Of a stretch of 55,204 nt of DNA, positions 42,151-54,503 are shown piece after piece (position 1 is the first letter of the stretch; each line of letters opens with the position of its first letter). The stretch covers positions 1-55,204 of the forward strand of contig JAHLKC010000192.1 of NCBI GenBank assembly GCA_025449115.1, given 5' to 3'. The stretch comes from Chytridium lagenaria (taxonomy: Eukaryota; Chytridiomycota; Chytridiomycetes; Chytridiales; Chytridiaceae). The position numbers and the translations under genes are program-made. The notes beneath the pieces are model-generated. The model made no database searches. It worked only from the letters and a program-made list of their open reading frames with translations, and was not told the origin of the DNA.

Positions 42151-45100
42151 ATGAGCCCTGCAATTCAAATGGACCTCAACCGCGGAAAGCCTTCACCTGC
42201 GGAGAGCAAGCTGGAGGCTGTTCTGACACAGCTCATGATTGACGTGGGCAATCAGGTGCGCTTTGACCTCTTTTCGAATACGATGGATGGATGGGAACTT
42301 GCTTCGGACGGATGTTGTAGACTGCACCGATGCTAACGCTTGACAATTGTTACAGAAGGACCAGACGATGCGGAATCTCGAGCAGCTGGTGCAAGTACTT
42401 CTGAAAGACGTGGAAACGCAGCGGACAGTGTTCTCCAATGTGCTTTTGGCCTGGTAAGGGCAATTTGGTGCCAGCAGGATAATCTGAACTTACGTCACGC
42501 TTTTTTTGTAGCATCCTTGAGCTTCCTTTGAAAGCCAAGATTTATTCATGGCTCTGTGCGTTGCTTAATGCTAAAAGTCCCGAACTTGTTGCGTCGCTGC
42601 TTACAAACATTGTTGAGAAGATGGCAGAACGATATACTGTTGGAGATTTGCTTTCCGTAAAGCTTTGCGTGAGTTTTACTGTTCCATAATTTTTCAGACC
42701 CATTCCTTGTATAGTTTATACTAATAGGATTTCACCTTGAATATAGCTTCGGTTTCTCGCTGAGTTGGTGATTGTCCGCGTTCTGGACACGGACTCTTTC
42801 TTTGCTGCGATTGATCGTTTCATCTCCACTGCCTCTGGCCTTCCATCCGCGCCGCTGATTTCAGATTCTATTGTCTTCCTTGTCCTTGCATCCGTGAGCT
42901 GGGTAGGCTATTTTGTTAACTGTAGTGACGATGTACTGAACCATACTAATTTAGGTCATCACGGATCTCCACACCGTAGCTCCCGCACAGCTCACAACTT
43001 TGATACAACATGTCTCTGAGTATATGCAACAGCGGACGGATGCACCTCAAGGTCGCCATGAATTGTACAGAGCTTTGCGATATGTTCGTGACGGAGCTCC
43101 CGAAGAGGATGCTCTCACGGAGAACGTAAGTTTAATTATCTAATTCGATAATTTGAGTAATTATCTAATCACTATACTTGAATTTTTGGATACAGAAATT
43201 GGATAGCATTTGGATTCAATTACAGAACGCCCAAGCAGCAGAATGGAAGACGACGTTAGTTCTGGCGACACCAACTGAATTTCCTGCTGGCGTAGCAGTG
43301 AGTATTCTCTTCTCTTACTACTTACTTACAATTTGGTTCTGCAGCATTCTATGCCCACTTTCAACCTATTCGCAGACTACAGTAAGATGTCCCCATTAAA
43401 CCTCTTTCATATCGTTATTTTTAACGATGGTGCAAATGAGCTCGAGGTAAACTTACTTCACACTTTTAATAATTGGTGGTTGCTGTTTTTCTCATTAACC
43501 GCATCATGCACAGCCAAAACTCGGTCCTCTACCCTCTACTCTGACTCTGGACCGGTTTTACATCAACGATCTTATCCATGACACTCTTACCCTCACCTCC
43601 CACAACCACGACGAATGTTCCCGTCTCCTCCTCCGCATCCCCCACTTCTTCAATGAATCCTCTTACAATTTTTACGACATGACCGTTGAAAGTGTTGTTC
43701 AGCTTATGGTTCTACTCCCGAAAGCTCTTTGCAAGCAAGTGTTTTACGCAACGCTTATTGTGGATCTTTGTAAAAATGCTATTGATCGCGTACCCCCGAG
43801 TCTAGGGAGAACTATTAGGATGTTGGTTAGGAGGATGGATTCGGAGGTCTCTTTGGCGGGGGGATGGACGTGGAGGTTGTCAGGAGAGTGGCGGGATGGT
43901 TTGCGCTGCATTTGAGTAATTTCGACTTTAAGTGGAAGTGGGAGACTTGGTAAGGGCGCTCTTCTAAATCCCATATAAACCCCTAAACTTCTTTCTCACT
44001 GATTTTTTTGTTTATATCCTGTTCCTTTTTTCTTTTTGTTTATATATTTTTAGGGAGTCTTTCTTGGAGGATCCGGCATCTGGACGGTACAATTTTATAC
44101 GGGAGACCCTTGCTCGGTGTGTACGTCTTTCGTATTATGATCGTATCAAAGGAACTCTTCCCGAATCGTATCAGACGAATGGAGATGTGTTCTCTTTGAG
44201 CGCGCCAACTTATAGGTTCACTTTTGAAGATGGATCCAGCCATGGTTAGTTTAATTTTATTGTCTTAGCTTGTAATTCATAAGCTAATTAATCCGTTCTC
44301 TTTACTCTTGTTTCTTCTCTATTTGGACGCTATTAGACCCGGAGCTTCTCTCCCTCTCCTCCCGCATTCAAAACGGACTCATCGCCCGGTACGACCAGCA
44401 AGGGATGGAAGAAATTCTTGATACTGTGATGGCGTACCGTCAAAAGACTTTTGCCGCGGGTTCTGGAGAGTCGATGGACATGGATGCTGCAACCAATTCC
44501 TATTCTTCGACGCCTCTCGGTGAACATTGGAGTGAGGATGCAGTCGTGAGGAAATTGTTTGTCGAGAATTTGTTGGTGGTTGGGAGTAAGAGTTTTAGTC
44601 ATTGTTTGAATATCGTTGAGAGGTATGTATTCTTGCTTTTTCGTTGGGCTTCAACAGACTCTTTCTTCTTTCCCTTCGTATGCTACCAAATTTGTTGCGC
44701 GCTCTCTCTTCAAAATGTGATCTGTACTGACTTTATTTATCCAGAAACCTCAAACTCCTCCAACACTTTTCCAAGCACCCTCAAGACCGTCGCGATGTCG
44801 TCTCCATTGTCCTCGATTTCTGGAAAGACCACTCCCAATTTGGTGAACTTGTTCTTGACAAGTTGATGAATTACCGGATCATTGATCCTTTGAGTGTTGT
44901 CGAAGTCGTCACGATGGAGAAGCATGCTGAAGCGTTGATGTGGAGGTGGCAGACTTGGCCAGTGCTTGTGAATGCAATCACAAAGGCGAACCGAAAGTGT
45001 GTGCAAATTAGAAAAAAGTTGGAGGAGGTGGGTGGAGGGACGTTTGGGGATATGAATGTGGATGGTGAGTCTTTCTTTTTTTATATGGTTGCGTGGAAAA

Positions 45101-45548
45101 GGTGTATTAAAGTTTTTTGGATAGAATCGCCGGAGAAAGAGAAATTTGAAAGAGCGCTTGAGGGCGCTATGTCTGAACAGCGGCAAACTTACGTGGCTGT
45201 CTTCTCGGTAAGGATATCATTGTCCCCCTATCCTTCATTTTCTAACGTGTTTTTTTATTACAGGGTCTTTGTGATCTCGTTGAAACATCTGCTTACCAGA
45301 GCGAACGTGACCGTCGATATCTTTTGGGGATCATGAGGTCCATCGGGCGAGAGGTGAGTCGTCCTTCGCTTTTTTGGTTTTTTTGGTCGATTATTTACTC
45401 GTCGTTTGTGTTTTTTTTGTTTCATAAAGAGGTCAAGGCTATGCATGTGACGCTTGAGATGACGGTGTTTGCGGGACGACAGAAGGAACCGAGTTTGGAG
45501 GTTGTGTGGGGGGAGATTAAGGCTGTAGCGTTGGCGTTGCCTGCTTAA
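42151..45548 (+). CDS. Nuclear cap-binding protein subunit 1 (CBP80)
   Basis: Large subunit of the nuclear cap-binding complex, which holds CBP20 on the m7G cap and supports splicing and RNA export. The start MSPAIQMDLNRGKPSPAESK is at 42151. The MIF4G-like first part includes LEAVLTQLMIDVGNQ, NVLLACILELPLKAKIYSWL, CALLNAKSPELV, RFLAELVIVRVL and SIVFLVLASV. The middle has LDRFYINDLIHDTLTL and ESVVQLMVLLPKALCKQVF. The C-terminal MIF4G/MA3-type parts have ESFLEDPASGRYNFIRETLA, RCVRLSYYDRI, KLLQHFSKHPQDRRDVVSIV and VEVVTMEKHAEALMWRWQTW, ending AVALALPA*. About 13 short GT-AG introns. A G-run indel near 43862 shifts the frame at GGMDVEVVRRVAGW. Total length of about 830 residues fits the family. 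Confidence 0.92.
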
Positions 45549-45905
45549 AATAATAAAACGTGTGTGTGGTAGTGAATATGCGAAAGTGAATAAATAATCT
45601 TTGGTCAACTTTTCCGGTGTAAGAGGTTTGACCGATATGGGCGTGGCAAGTAGAATGAAGCATGGATAAACTTCTTTATTTCCGCGCGGGTAACCCAATC
45701 ATCACACGCAACCCTCATCCCCACCTAACCCTGAAGTAAACGATGGGGATATAAAACATACAAAAATATCAAGAACAACAAAAAATATGCCCATTAGAAA
45801 GCACAAGGGAAAAAAAAGGTTTGGGGCGTAGCAAGCCCAAGGAGTCAGTAACAAACTAGCGGGGAGGTAAATATGCCCGTCGAGGTGAGGTCAAATGTGG
45901 GGTAA
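45549..45905. other. Intergenic between convergent genes
   Basis: CBP80 (plus) and RLI1 (minus) end about 357 bp apart. AATAAA-like signals occur near 45554 and 45590. No gene. Confidence 0.5.
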
Positions 45906-48375
45906 TTAATCTTCAAGGAAAAAGTATTGGCCTGGAAAAAAAAAGGATAAAGTCAGCAACGCGTATAAATGGGAGAGAATGGACGGAAAACTGTACCGTT
46001 AAGCTTCTGCTCCTTATCCTTGACGGAATCCATCTTGTTGATTCTGGGACGGAAGTTTGTGGGGTCACGACGGAAAGTGATTTCAAGAGTCTTGAGGAAA
46101 CGATTCATACCACGGAGAAGTGCCTCAGGCCTATACAGAATTAATTAAGAAAAGGCCATAAAACTTAAGAAAAAAAGACGGCTCGACAATGGGAACTGCC
46201 AACTCACTTGCAAGCAGTAGCCTTAACGGACGGTTCACCCTCATACACGATAACACGATCAGCCAAGTACGTTGCCATAATGAAATCATGCTCGACGATA
46301 AACGCCGTCTTTTGACTATGGAAAATAAACTTCTTGATAACCTTTGCCGCAATAATTCTCTGCTCCGAATCCAAATACGCCGACGGTTCATCAATCAAAT
46401 AAATATCAGCCGGTTGTCCCATACACAGAACAAGAGCCACACGTTGAAGTTCACCACCGGACAACGTCATGACTTCCTGGTCAATGATGTTTTCAATTTG
46501 AAGGGGCTTGACAACGTCGGACTGGAATTGCTGGTGCATAAACATGGGGCGGATCTTTTTTAAGAAGAGTTGACGGACGGTACCGGGGAATTTGGGGGCA
46601 ATCTTTTGGGGTTTGTAGCTGACTTTGAGTTCAGGGACTTGTTCTTCACCATCAGCCGGGAGAAGACCAGCGAGCATCTTGATGAAAGTGGTCTACATAA
46701 ATGAAATTATCAGCATGATTTCAAAGTTGTGCGAATCAGAATACAAACGAAGGCACTACATACCTTTCCAGTTCCATTTTGACCCAACATGACAAGAATT
46801 TCAGAATCCGTGAACCCACCCGCCTCAACAGTGAGGTGGAATCCACCCAAATCCTTCACCATCTGGGGGTACATGAATCTCCTCATCTTATCCACAATCA
46901 ATTCATCCGCCGTCTCGGCCAATCGGAAAGTGAGCGACTCGTCACGGAACCTCAAATTTTCGGTAGGGACCATACCGTCGAGGAAAATGTTGATACCTTC
47001 ACGGACAGAGAAGGGAAGAGTGACGACACCGTATGCGGAGGGCATACCGTAGAGCACGCAGATAAAGTCGGAGAGGTAGTCCAAGACACTGAGATCGTGT
47101 TCGACAACGATGACGTACCTAATTTAATTGACATTAGAATCCTTACTGCATGCGCTGCAAAAAAAAAACACGTAGAGAAAAAACTCACGAGGTGGGGTTC
47201 AAAAGCGAACGAATGACCTGAGCAGCATTCAACCGCTGCTTCACATCCAAGTAACTTGAAGGCTCGTCAAACATGAAACTTTTGAATGGCATCAGTAAAA
47301 CTCTTGACAAAATCAAAAGACTCACATGTCGGCTTCACGAATCGCCGCAAATCCAATGCGAAACGCTGAAGTTCTCCTCCAGAAGATGCTCAACTCACGG
47401 TCTAAAACGCCCGAGCTCTATAAAATGAGTGAGCCAACTATGTATATTCGTTTCCCCAATTACCGAGAGCTTCCTTAATATACTCCAAGTTATTCTTTTC
47501 CGCCTTTGACTCCAAAAGATCGCCAACTTTTCCTTGAACAGCCTTGGGGATAGAGTCGACATACTGTGGTTTGATGATCGCCCTTCAAGTTGTCCTCAAG
47601 AATCTTGGTAAAGTAGTTTTGAAGCTCAGATCCACGGAAATGACGAAGAATTTCCTCCCAGTCCGGGGCGTCCTATAAAAGAGAAACCAACCTGGTCAGC
47701 ACTCCATACTTTCATTTAAACAAAGCTCTTAATTCTCCAAAGATCCCCCCAAGACTCACACTAAAAACGTCCAAGATTCGGCTTAACCTTCCCCGCAAGA
47801 ATCTTCAACGCCGTACTCTTCCCAATACCGTTCGTCCCCACAAGTCCAAGCACCTGTCCAGGTCCGGGGCACCGGCAATCTATGCAATTTGAACGAATTG
47901 GCTGAATAACGATGCGTCACTTCCTTCTCCAAGTTGGTCGGCAAGTGATAATGTTGATGGCCTCGAATGGACATTTCTTGACACAGATACCACAACCAAT
48001 GCAGAGTTCTTCAGAGATGTAGGCGATTTTGAGGCGGGGCTGACTTCAATGCAAAGCTTTCCTGAAAACATGCCGAGCGTGTTAGTTGGGTTTTGGGTGC
48101 TGAAGAGTGGATGCGAGTTGAATGGATTGGATACATACCCATGCGGACGACGGGACATCCCTTTTTACATTCCTGCCTGCACTTTTTAGGCTTGCATTTG
48201 TCGGTGCTAACGATAGCTGATAAATAAAGCAAGAAAGCGTCAGCTCATCATATCCTTGGGAGCCGGTGGCAGATTTCGTTCATCCAAAAAAGAAAGAAAG
48301 CAGAAGTAGACGCAGATCCCCAGGAACAAGAACAGAATCAGATGCATTACCGATACGAGTTAACTTGTCGCTCAT
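45906..48375 (-). CDS. RLI1/ABCE1 ribosome-recycling ATPase
   Basis: Splits ribosomal subunits after termination and is essential in eukaryotes. The start MSDKLTRI (48375) is followed after an intron by the Fe-S domain ([20 protein letters not shown], then GKLCIEV and, after a one-base loss, [20 protein letters not shown]). NBD1 has [26 protein letters not shown] and AAIREADM. The hinge and NBD1 end are represented by [20 protein letters not shown] and [22 protein letters not shown]2 has LGQNGTGK, an intron, [53 protein letters not shown] and [19 protein letters not shown], ending [11 protein letters not shown] at 45906. Single-base indels occur near 48025, 47960, 47578 and 47370 (and others). 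In such a conserved gene these are most simply sequence errors. Confidence 0.95.
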
Positions 48376-48683
48376 GATGACGGTATTTTCCCCCTTGAAT
48401 GAGACGGAGAATGCCGTTGTCCTCAAGGTGGTTGAGGGTTTGATTTCTCGATACGAGAAAAAAAAAAGAACGAGAACTTCGACGTGTCACATTTGCAGCA
48501 GCACAGTGCACAGTGTGTTGCCTAAAGACCTGCTCCTGTCCTCACCTTTCTTCAGCAACTCGACTCCTTGGATACCCCATCACGACTCCGTAACAAGGCC
48601 ATCGCCGTCGAATTCCACCCACCCCTTACCCCCTTTCCTTCCTTCCGTACCTCCCTTGAGATCGCTTTCAAAGATCATCCGCA
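48376..48683. promoter_or_regulatory. Divergent intergenic region, RLI1 / zinc transporter
   Basis: 308 bp separate the two start codons, so promoters for both genes must lie here or within the first exons. There is no clear TATA box; CT-rich sequence precedes the ATG at 48684. Confidence 0.4.
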
Positions 48684-50399
48684 ATGGCCAACCACGGCCT
48701 CCCATTCTACAAAGGCGCCCATCACTCTGACAAATACCGTCGAGGCAACATCATAGCCCTCATCGAGCGCTACGTCAGAGCCATCATCAACGACCCCCAA
48801 ACCAAAAACGTCTTCTTCTTCCTCCTTCTCAACATCATCTTCACCGGCGTTGAATTTCTTTGGGGATGGTGGACGAATTCATTGGGATTGATCTCGGATG
48901 CCGTGCATATGTTGTTTGATTCCTCGCGCTGATTTTCGCTTGTGGCGAGCGTCATTGTTAAATGGGAGGCGACGGATGCTTTTACTTATGGGTATGGTTC
49001 TGTTCTTTTTTTTCGGCGTCGAGAGCGAGTTTGTGTTGACCGGTTGTTTTTGTTTCAAGATATGGCCGTGTGGAGACGTTGACGGGTTTTGCGAATGCCC
49101 TTGCGTTAGGTGTTTGCGAGTATAGGGATTATTTGGGAGGCTTTTGAGAGGTTGATGGATCCGCCGGATATTAAAATGGATAACCTGTTTAACGGTTTCC
49201 GTGCTTGGATTACTAGTGAACCTTGGTAATATTTCTCAAACCCTTCAATGCTTGTAACGCTTTTTTTGGAGATGATGTCTGACCTTTATGTCATAGTTGG
49301 GATCTTTGCTTTTGATCATGGAGGGATGGGCCATGACCATGGACATGGGGGCATTCTCATGGTGGGCATTCTCATGGCTTTTCGCTTTTTGGTGGACATA
49401 GCCATGGAGGACATGGGGGTGGTGGACATGGTGGACACGGCGAGACTTCACTGCAGATGGACTCGATAGCGTTTTCTGAGAAACATGGTCATGGAGGACA
49501 TTCGGATCATGGACATGGAGGGCATGCGATCATGGGCATGGTGGACACGCTGAGCATGGGGGCATGCGAATCATGGACATGGAGGACATGGAGGACACGG
49601 AGGGCATGGAGGACATGATGATCATGGGCACGGACATGGGGATGTGCATGTACCTTATTGGGGAATTCGCATGGACATGGACATGGGAAGAGTGGGAGTG
49701 AGGGGGGTGGATTTTGGAGCTTTTTGACTCTTGGATCGGGTCAGAATTTGCTGCTTCATAGTAAGTTCTTCTTTTGTTTCCATGCTTTTTTCCGCTTTTT
49801 AATAATTGCTGACATTTTTCTTTTAAAGGTATGTTTTTGCACGTACTCGCCGACACCTCGGCTCCGTTGGCGTCATCATTCATCCATCCTTATCAACCTC
49901 TACGGTACGTCCATCATTCCATCTCTTGAATTCTAACATTACTAAAACCAGGCTGGACATGGGCCGACCCTCTCGCCTCCCTCTTCATCGCCTTTCTCAC
50001 CCTCGCCAGCATCTACCCCCTCCTAGTTGAATCCTCCTGCACCCTTCTCCAACGCATCCCATCCTCCCTCATTGGTCGCACGGCAGACATCTTCCGTCGT
50101 CTTCAGCTCGTTGATGGCGTTGTGGGGTTCTCGCAGCCCCATTTTTGGGAGTTGTGTCAGGGGAAGAATTTTGGGTCTATCAAGATTCAGGTTCGGGAGG
50201 GGACGGATCAGGAACGACTAGGATTGCGGTTGTTGGTGTTTTGAGGGAGTTTGGGGTGCAAGATATGGTTGTGCAGGTAAATTCACTTTTTAGGTGTTTC
50301 TTTCCTTTATTTATTTTTTTTTTCTTTCTTTTGAAACTCTGGTTAATGGTTACGCCATTTTCTCTGTAGATTGAACCGGACGTTGTCGTCGGATATTGA
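48684..50399 (+). CDS. Cation-diffusion-facilitator zinc transporter (ZnT5/7, Msc2-like) with His-rich loop
   Basis: Moves zinc into secretory compartments by family analogy. The start MANHGLPFYKGAHHSDKYRR precedes TM1 (VFFFLLLNIIFTGVEFLWGW). TM2 is TNSLGLISDAVHMLFDSSAL, containing the HxxxD-type metal site, with one G missing near 48926. Further blocks are YGRVETLTGFANALALG, WEAFERLMDPPDIKMDNLF and VSVLG. A very long His/Gly loop follows (about 49315-49690: DHGHGGHSHGGHSHG and more). TM5 holds MFLHVLADTLGSVGV, the second HxxxD site. TM6 is WTWADPLASLFIAFLTLASI. The cytosolic domain has RLQLVDGVVGFSQPHFWEL and ends IEPDVVVGY*. The HVLADTLGSVGV and DP-LAS-F patterns are typical of ZnT5/ZnT7 relatives. 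Frame changes occur near 48926, 49125, 49195, 49370, 49520, 49860 and 50215. Confidence 0.88.
49310..49690 (+). repeat. CATGGHCATGG-type repeat encoding the His-rich loop
   Basis: A degenerate 6-12-bp repeat of GGACATGG/CATGGTGGACA sequence makes up this stretch. In the gene's frame it gives His-Gly repeats; in other frames it gives Met/Asp/Trp runs. Its repetitiveness also makes local frame assignment unreliable. Confidence 0.8.
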
Positions 50400-51049
50400 A
50401 AATGAACGTTTTGCGTTCTCCAAGTTCTTTCTATACTTTTACCTTACTGTCTTTCTTCCTTGTTATCACCTGGTTACCGTTTCAAAGGCGCTTAATATTT
50501 TTGAAACGATAGTATTCGTTCTTTACAGTAAAGTCATGACCGTCTCTCGTCGTGCGTATACCATACCTTTTTTTTACACTTTTTGTTTCATTCACGTGTT
50601 TGTTTTGATCGTATGCTTTTGTTTTTTCTTGGTGTAGTTGCATGCCAAACTTGATCTCCTTTTCTTTTTTTCTTCGGCTTTTCACTGTGAGGTTTGGGTC
50701 TTGTGAATTTTAATTGAATGGGAAGGACTAGAAATAGATGATTATTGTTATTAGAGTTTTTTAGTTCCTTGGAGCTGTGATGAGGGGAGCTTATTGTCGA
50801 CTCGCGTCAGTGACGGGTTTCGCGGTTGAAAAACTTGTCCGACGACGCCGGACTTTAAATGCTGAGCAAGAGGGGAAGGACCAGGGGGTGAAGTATCAAG
50901 AAAAAGAGAACTTTGACGACATCCGTCATCTGTCAGCTGCATTGACAACAGAAGATTGAGAGCATCAGCGAATTCCTACTCCCGCGAGTATACCTTGAGC
51001 GGTACTCCCATACAAGCATCACGCCTTTACACACCACCAACACACCGCC
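50400..51049. other. Intergenic
   Basis: No gene is supported. The 50777-50959 open frame has no homology I recognise. Confidence 0.45.
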
Positions 51050-52378
51050 ATGTCCTCCGAATCATCCACCCGCTCCATCTTTGCCATCTTTGATTTCCTT
51101 CTCCCCGGTTTCCTCCTGGAACACACCCACGCTCTCATGTTCCCTATCAAATGGCATGCGTATCTCAACCATCTTTGGGTCCTCCAGACCTTCATTGCTG
51201 TGTTTTGGTGTGTCCAGCATAAACGTTGGGTGCCGATGAAGGGGGGGTCGTATGTACCTTGGGCTGCGAAGCAGTTTAGGGGGTTGTTGGTGTTGCATGG
51301 GGCGTTTTATGCGGTGGAACTTTATACGACGAATATGTGGGCAGGGTTTACTCCGATGGGTGAGTTGAGTGATGGGTTTTTTGGCTGTAGAGTTCTTCTA
51401 TCTCTTTTTGCCGTTTTTGTTTGTTTACATATTGGTGGAGATGCCTTATTACGTTTCTTATTATTCCACGTATTTAATCGTTTTTAATCACATTTTTACA
51501 CATATGTACTGACTCGTGTTTATCAGCTATCCATCACTCTGTCGCGATTACCATCTTCACCACCATCTTTCTCGAGCCAAACTCCCTCTCCATCACAACC
51601 CTCACCCCCTTTGCCATCCACACCGTCTACTGGGCACTCGGCGCAACCAATTTTACCATGCTCTACGTTTACAACGGTCTTCTCTGTATCGCCGGTATCG
51701 TTGGTCTCCACAATTTCTTCATGATTGCCAACCCCGCCGATCGACCCATCACGATCATCCTCCCGCTCGAAGTCATGGGAGTGTTTTGGGTGAACTATTT
51801 CACGTATTGTCATGATTATCGGGGGATTGTGTGTTGGAAACCATGGGAGGCGAGGGAGGCGAGGGAGATGGCGGCGAAACTTCGTGGGGATGTGGAAGAG
51901 GAGTGGGGTGTTTTAAGGGCTTGGGAGTGGACGCATGATAGCTTTGCGCCGAGAACGAGGGTTGGGTCGTATACTGTGACGTCGATATTGGGGTTTGTGT
52001 TGACGCTTTGGTTGATTTATTGGGTGGCTACGAGGTTTTCGAGACCGTTGTGTGAGAAGTGGAGGGAGGAGAGGGAGAGGAATATGTTGGGTGTGAAGGA
52101 TTTAGAGAAGGGGGGAAGAGTGAGGAATGGATACTGTGGAGGTTGTGGATGGGGAGGGGTGGAGTGGGAGGGGACGGACGAGGACGAGGGAGGCGGGGCG
52201 TGCGATGGGCATGTTGAATACGGTTTTGGGGATTGGAAGTGGGGGTGTGCAGAAGCCGTTGTTGAAGAAGGGGATGGGAGGTACCGAATCGCCGGCGTCG
52301 GCGGGGTCTTCTGGGACTGTATCGCCGAGGTGGGTGGTTGGAGGATCACCAGCGTCTTTGGAGAGAAGGAAAGATTGA
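51050..52378 (+). CDS. Unrecognised multipass membrane protein
   Basis: The start MSSESSTRSIFAIFDFLLPG is at 51050, and an intron spans 51360-51526 (GTGAGT...TATCAG). Hydrophobic segments occur around FDFLLPGFLLE, HLWVLQTFIAVFWCV, RGLLVLHGAFYAVELY, HSVAITIFTTIFLE, TVYWALGATNFTMLYVYNGL with LLCIAGIVGLHNFFMIA, ITIILPLEVMGVFWVNYFTY and SILGFVLTLWLIYWVATRF, about seven in all. Short His-containing loops (LEHTHALMF, GAIHHSV, YCHDY) could bind metal or lipid head groups. The cytosolic tail after CEKWREERERNMLG probably changes frame near 52110 and ends SLERRKD* (52378). The unshifted frame runs to 52659 through 3'-UTR-like AT-rich DNA. No family is recognised; TLC- or EXPERA-like proteins were considered without a decisive motif. 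Confidence 0.7.
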
Positions 52379-52898
52379 TTATTGTATTTTTTGTTTGGAG
52401 GGACGTGGTTTTTTATATATTTATGGGGTTTGACGCGAGTGTTTTTTCGCGCATTAACGTTCCTTTCTTTCCTTTTTGTTTCTTGAGATGGAGTTTTTGG
52501 GCGAGCCTTGATTGTTCCTGTGTTTTCTTTAACATTTTTTTATCTGTGTGGAAAATGATACCCGCTTGTTTTTGTTGTTTGTTTTTTGTTTCTTTTTTCC
52601 GAACCTGCTTTTTTTCAAAGGAAATGGAAAAGCAGTCTGTTTTTAAAATGGGGTTTTAATAAATTCCTGTATAAAATAAAATACCGTTTGTTTTCAACTT
52701 TGAAAAAACGAGCTGAGGATCAGCCTCTAGGCATTTTTGCATGAGAATACAAGACACGAAAGTTCAAGTTCTCCAATTTCTGTCGCACTAAAAAGAAATA
52801 CCATCCCATCATCCATCTGCATCCTGTGGCATCGACCACATCAACATCCGTCAACCACCTCCTACGACACCATCATCCAGCACACCTCCTTTTAAAAG
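52379..52898. other. Intergenic
   Basis: T-rich 3' region followed by the SFT2 upstream region. No gene is supported. Confidence 0.5.
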
Positions 52899-53567
52899 AT
52901 GGCCATCACAGACTACTTCTCCTCCACCCAAGATGAAGGCATGGACGACATGTGCGGTGGCTTCCAACTCACAAGAACACAACGTTTCTACGGCTTTGGA
53001 ATCTGCTTTGGCGTCGGCTTCCTGATCAGTATCATTGTAAGGCCCTCTCTTCCTTCCTTCATCTCCTCTCACTCCATCTCTCTAACCTACACACATTGGT
53101 AGTCCTCCATCTCCCTCTTTATCGGTAACATTGCTGGCTTCGCCGTCCTCTACACCATCGGAAACATCATCTCCCTCCTCGCCACTGGTTTCCTCGTTGG
53201 ATTCCTGAAACAGTTCAAGGTACGCCTTTTCTTTCCTTGCACTTTTATCGTTAACTGAACGGATATGTAGAAAATGTTTGATTCCGTTAGAATCGCAGCG
53301 ACGTTGGTTTTCCTCATCTCCATGGTCTTGACTATTGTCCTTGCCATCTTTCTTAGCAATGCGGGACTCATTCTTGTCATTATTTGCTGTATCTTTCAAT
53401 ACCTTGCGTTGTTCTGGTATGTGTTTTCCGTTGTTGTCCTTTTGGGTACAACAAAAAAACTGAACCCACTTCCTCTTTTTCTTTGTTGTTTTAGGTATAG
53501 CGCCAGTTATATCCCGTTCCTTCATGGGATCATTAAGAAGGCTGTTTGTGGATGTTTCTCGAGATAA
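52899..53567 (+). CDS. SFT2-type Golgi vesicle transport membrane protein
   Basis: Small four-helix membrane protein of the Got1/Sft2 family, acting in retrograde fusion with the Golgi. Exons: 52899-53036, 53103-53219, 53271-53416 and 53495-53567, all GT-AG and in phase, giving about 157 residues. The start MAITDYFSSTQDEGMDDMCG leads to LTRTQRFYGFGICFGVGFLI, SISLFIGNIAGFAVLYTIGN, LLATGFLVGFLKQFKKMFD, RIAATLVFLISMVLTIVLAI and IICCIFQYLALFWYSASYIP, ending in a Cys-rich tail (VCGCFSR*). The QR-FGF and FLxGFxxQxKxMF-xxRxxAT pattern is the family signature. The frame is intact. Confidence 0.93.
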
Positions 53568-54503
53568 ACTTGTTATTTCAAATAGGTTTTATCTCCCCAT
53601 GGTTTTGCCTGCATCTTTTGGGGTCGATGTGTGCGGGGTGCGGTGGTACCACGGCCTTTGTTTTGGCTAAAACTCTTTTTTACGTAATGCAATATATATG
53701 AGCAGTACGAGTGCGTATGCGTATTACTAGCTATTGTGTTTTTAATTTTTATGTAAACGACAAAGTATCGGTATTGGTCTTGGAGATTCCTTCGTGAAAG
53801 GCAAGTGCGGTGAGATAATTGATATCAATGGATGCAAACTTTAAAATGATTCGGCTTGCTCCATGCAGCACGTTGTCGATGTCAACGAATCTTGAAACAT
53901 GAATGTTTTGGGTTTCTTAGCTCTCACGTATGGATATTTTGAAAAAAAGGAAGTCGCTTTTTGTTTATTGTTTTTTGAAAAGGATGCACGCACACGTCCC
54001 GTCATCATGATTACCTTCGTTTTCCCCATTGAATGTTGTGGGAGTCATCTTTACACTCTAAAGTGAACTAAAAATTGTAACGCTATACCGTTTGCTGCGG
54101 CGACAAGAGTTTTAATATGTATTTTTGAATTTCAAGTTGCCAAAGAGAAAGCTAGGAAAAGCGTCGAGGGACTTACTTTTTACCCGTTCGTTCGGCCCTT
54201 CAACCTGGTATCCATCGGGTCCTCTTGAACTTGCTTTCCTTTTTTACAAAAGGATCATGACGAGATGAACAGAATCTGGGACAGGATTGTACAGGCAAGG
54301 ATAGGAGGGGATGGGGTGAGATGGAACAGGACACGGTGAGATGGGGTAGGATTCGATGGACACGAAACAGACGCGTTTTTGAAGGGCAATGCGCGTGACT
54401 GACATAATGGCCTGATTTCAAAATTGTCCTACATTGGCTACCCTGCTAGAATGGCGCGCTAAACGTAAAAGGCACACACATTGACATCACACCCCTTCAC
54501 ATC
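53568..54503. other. Intergenic
   Basis: 936 bp with no supported gene. A short GGATAGGAGGGGATGGGGTG-type purine repeat lies near 54295-54355. Confidence 0.5.

Noticed and set aside
49530..49883. His/Met/Ser-rich minus-strand open frame
   Set aside because: Antisense shadow of the CATGG repeat in the zinc transporter loop.
52379..52659. Extension of the membrane protein frame to 52659
   Set aside because: The composition becomes Phe/Cys-rich and resembles translated T-rich 3'UTR. The alternative frame ends cleanly at 52378.
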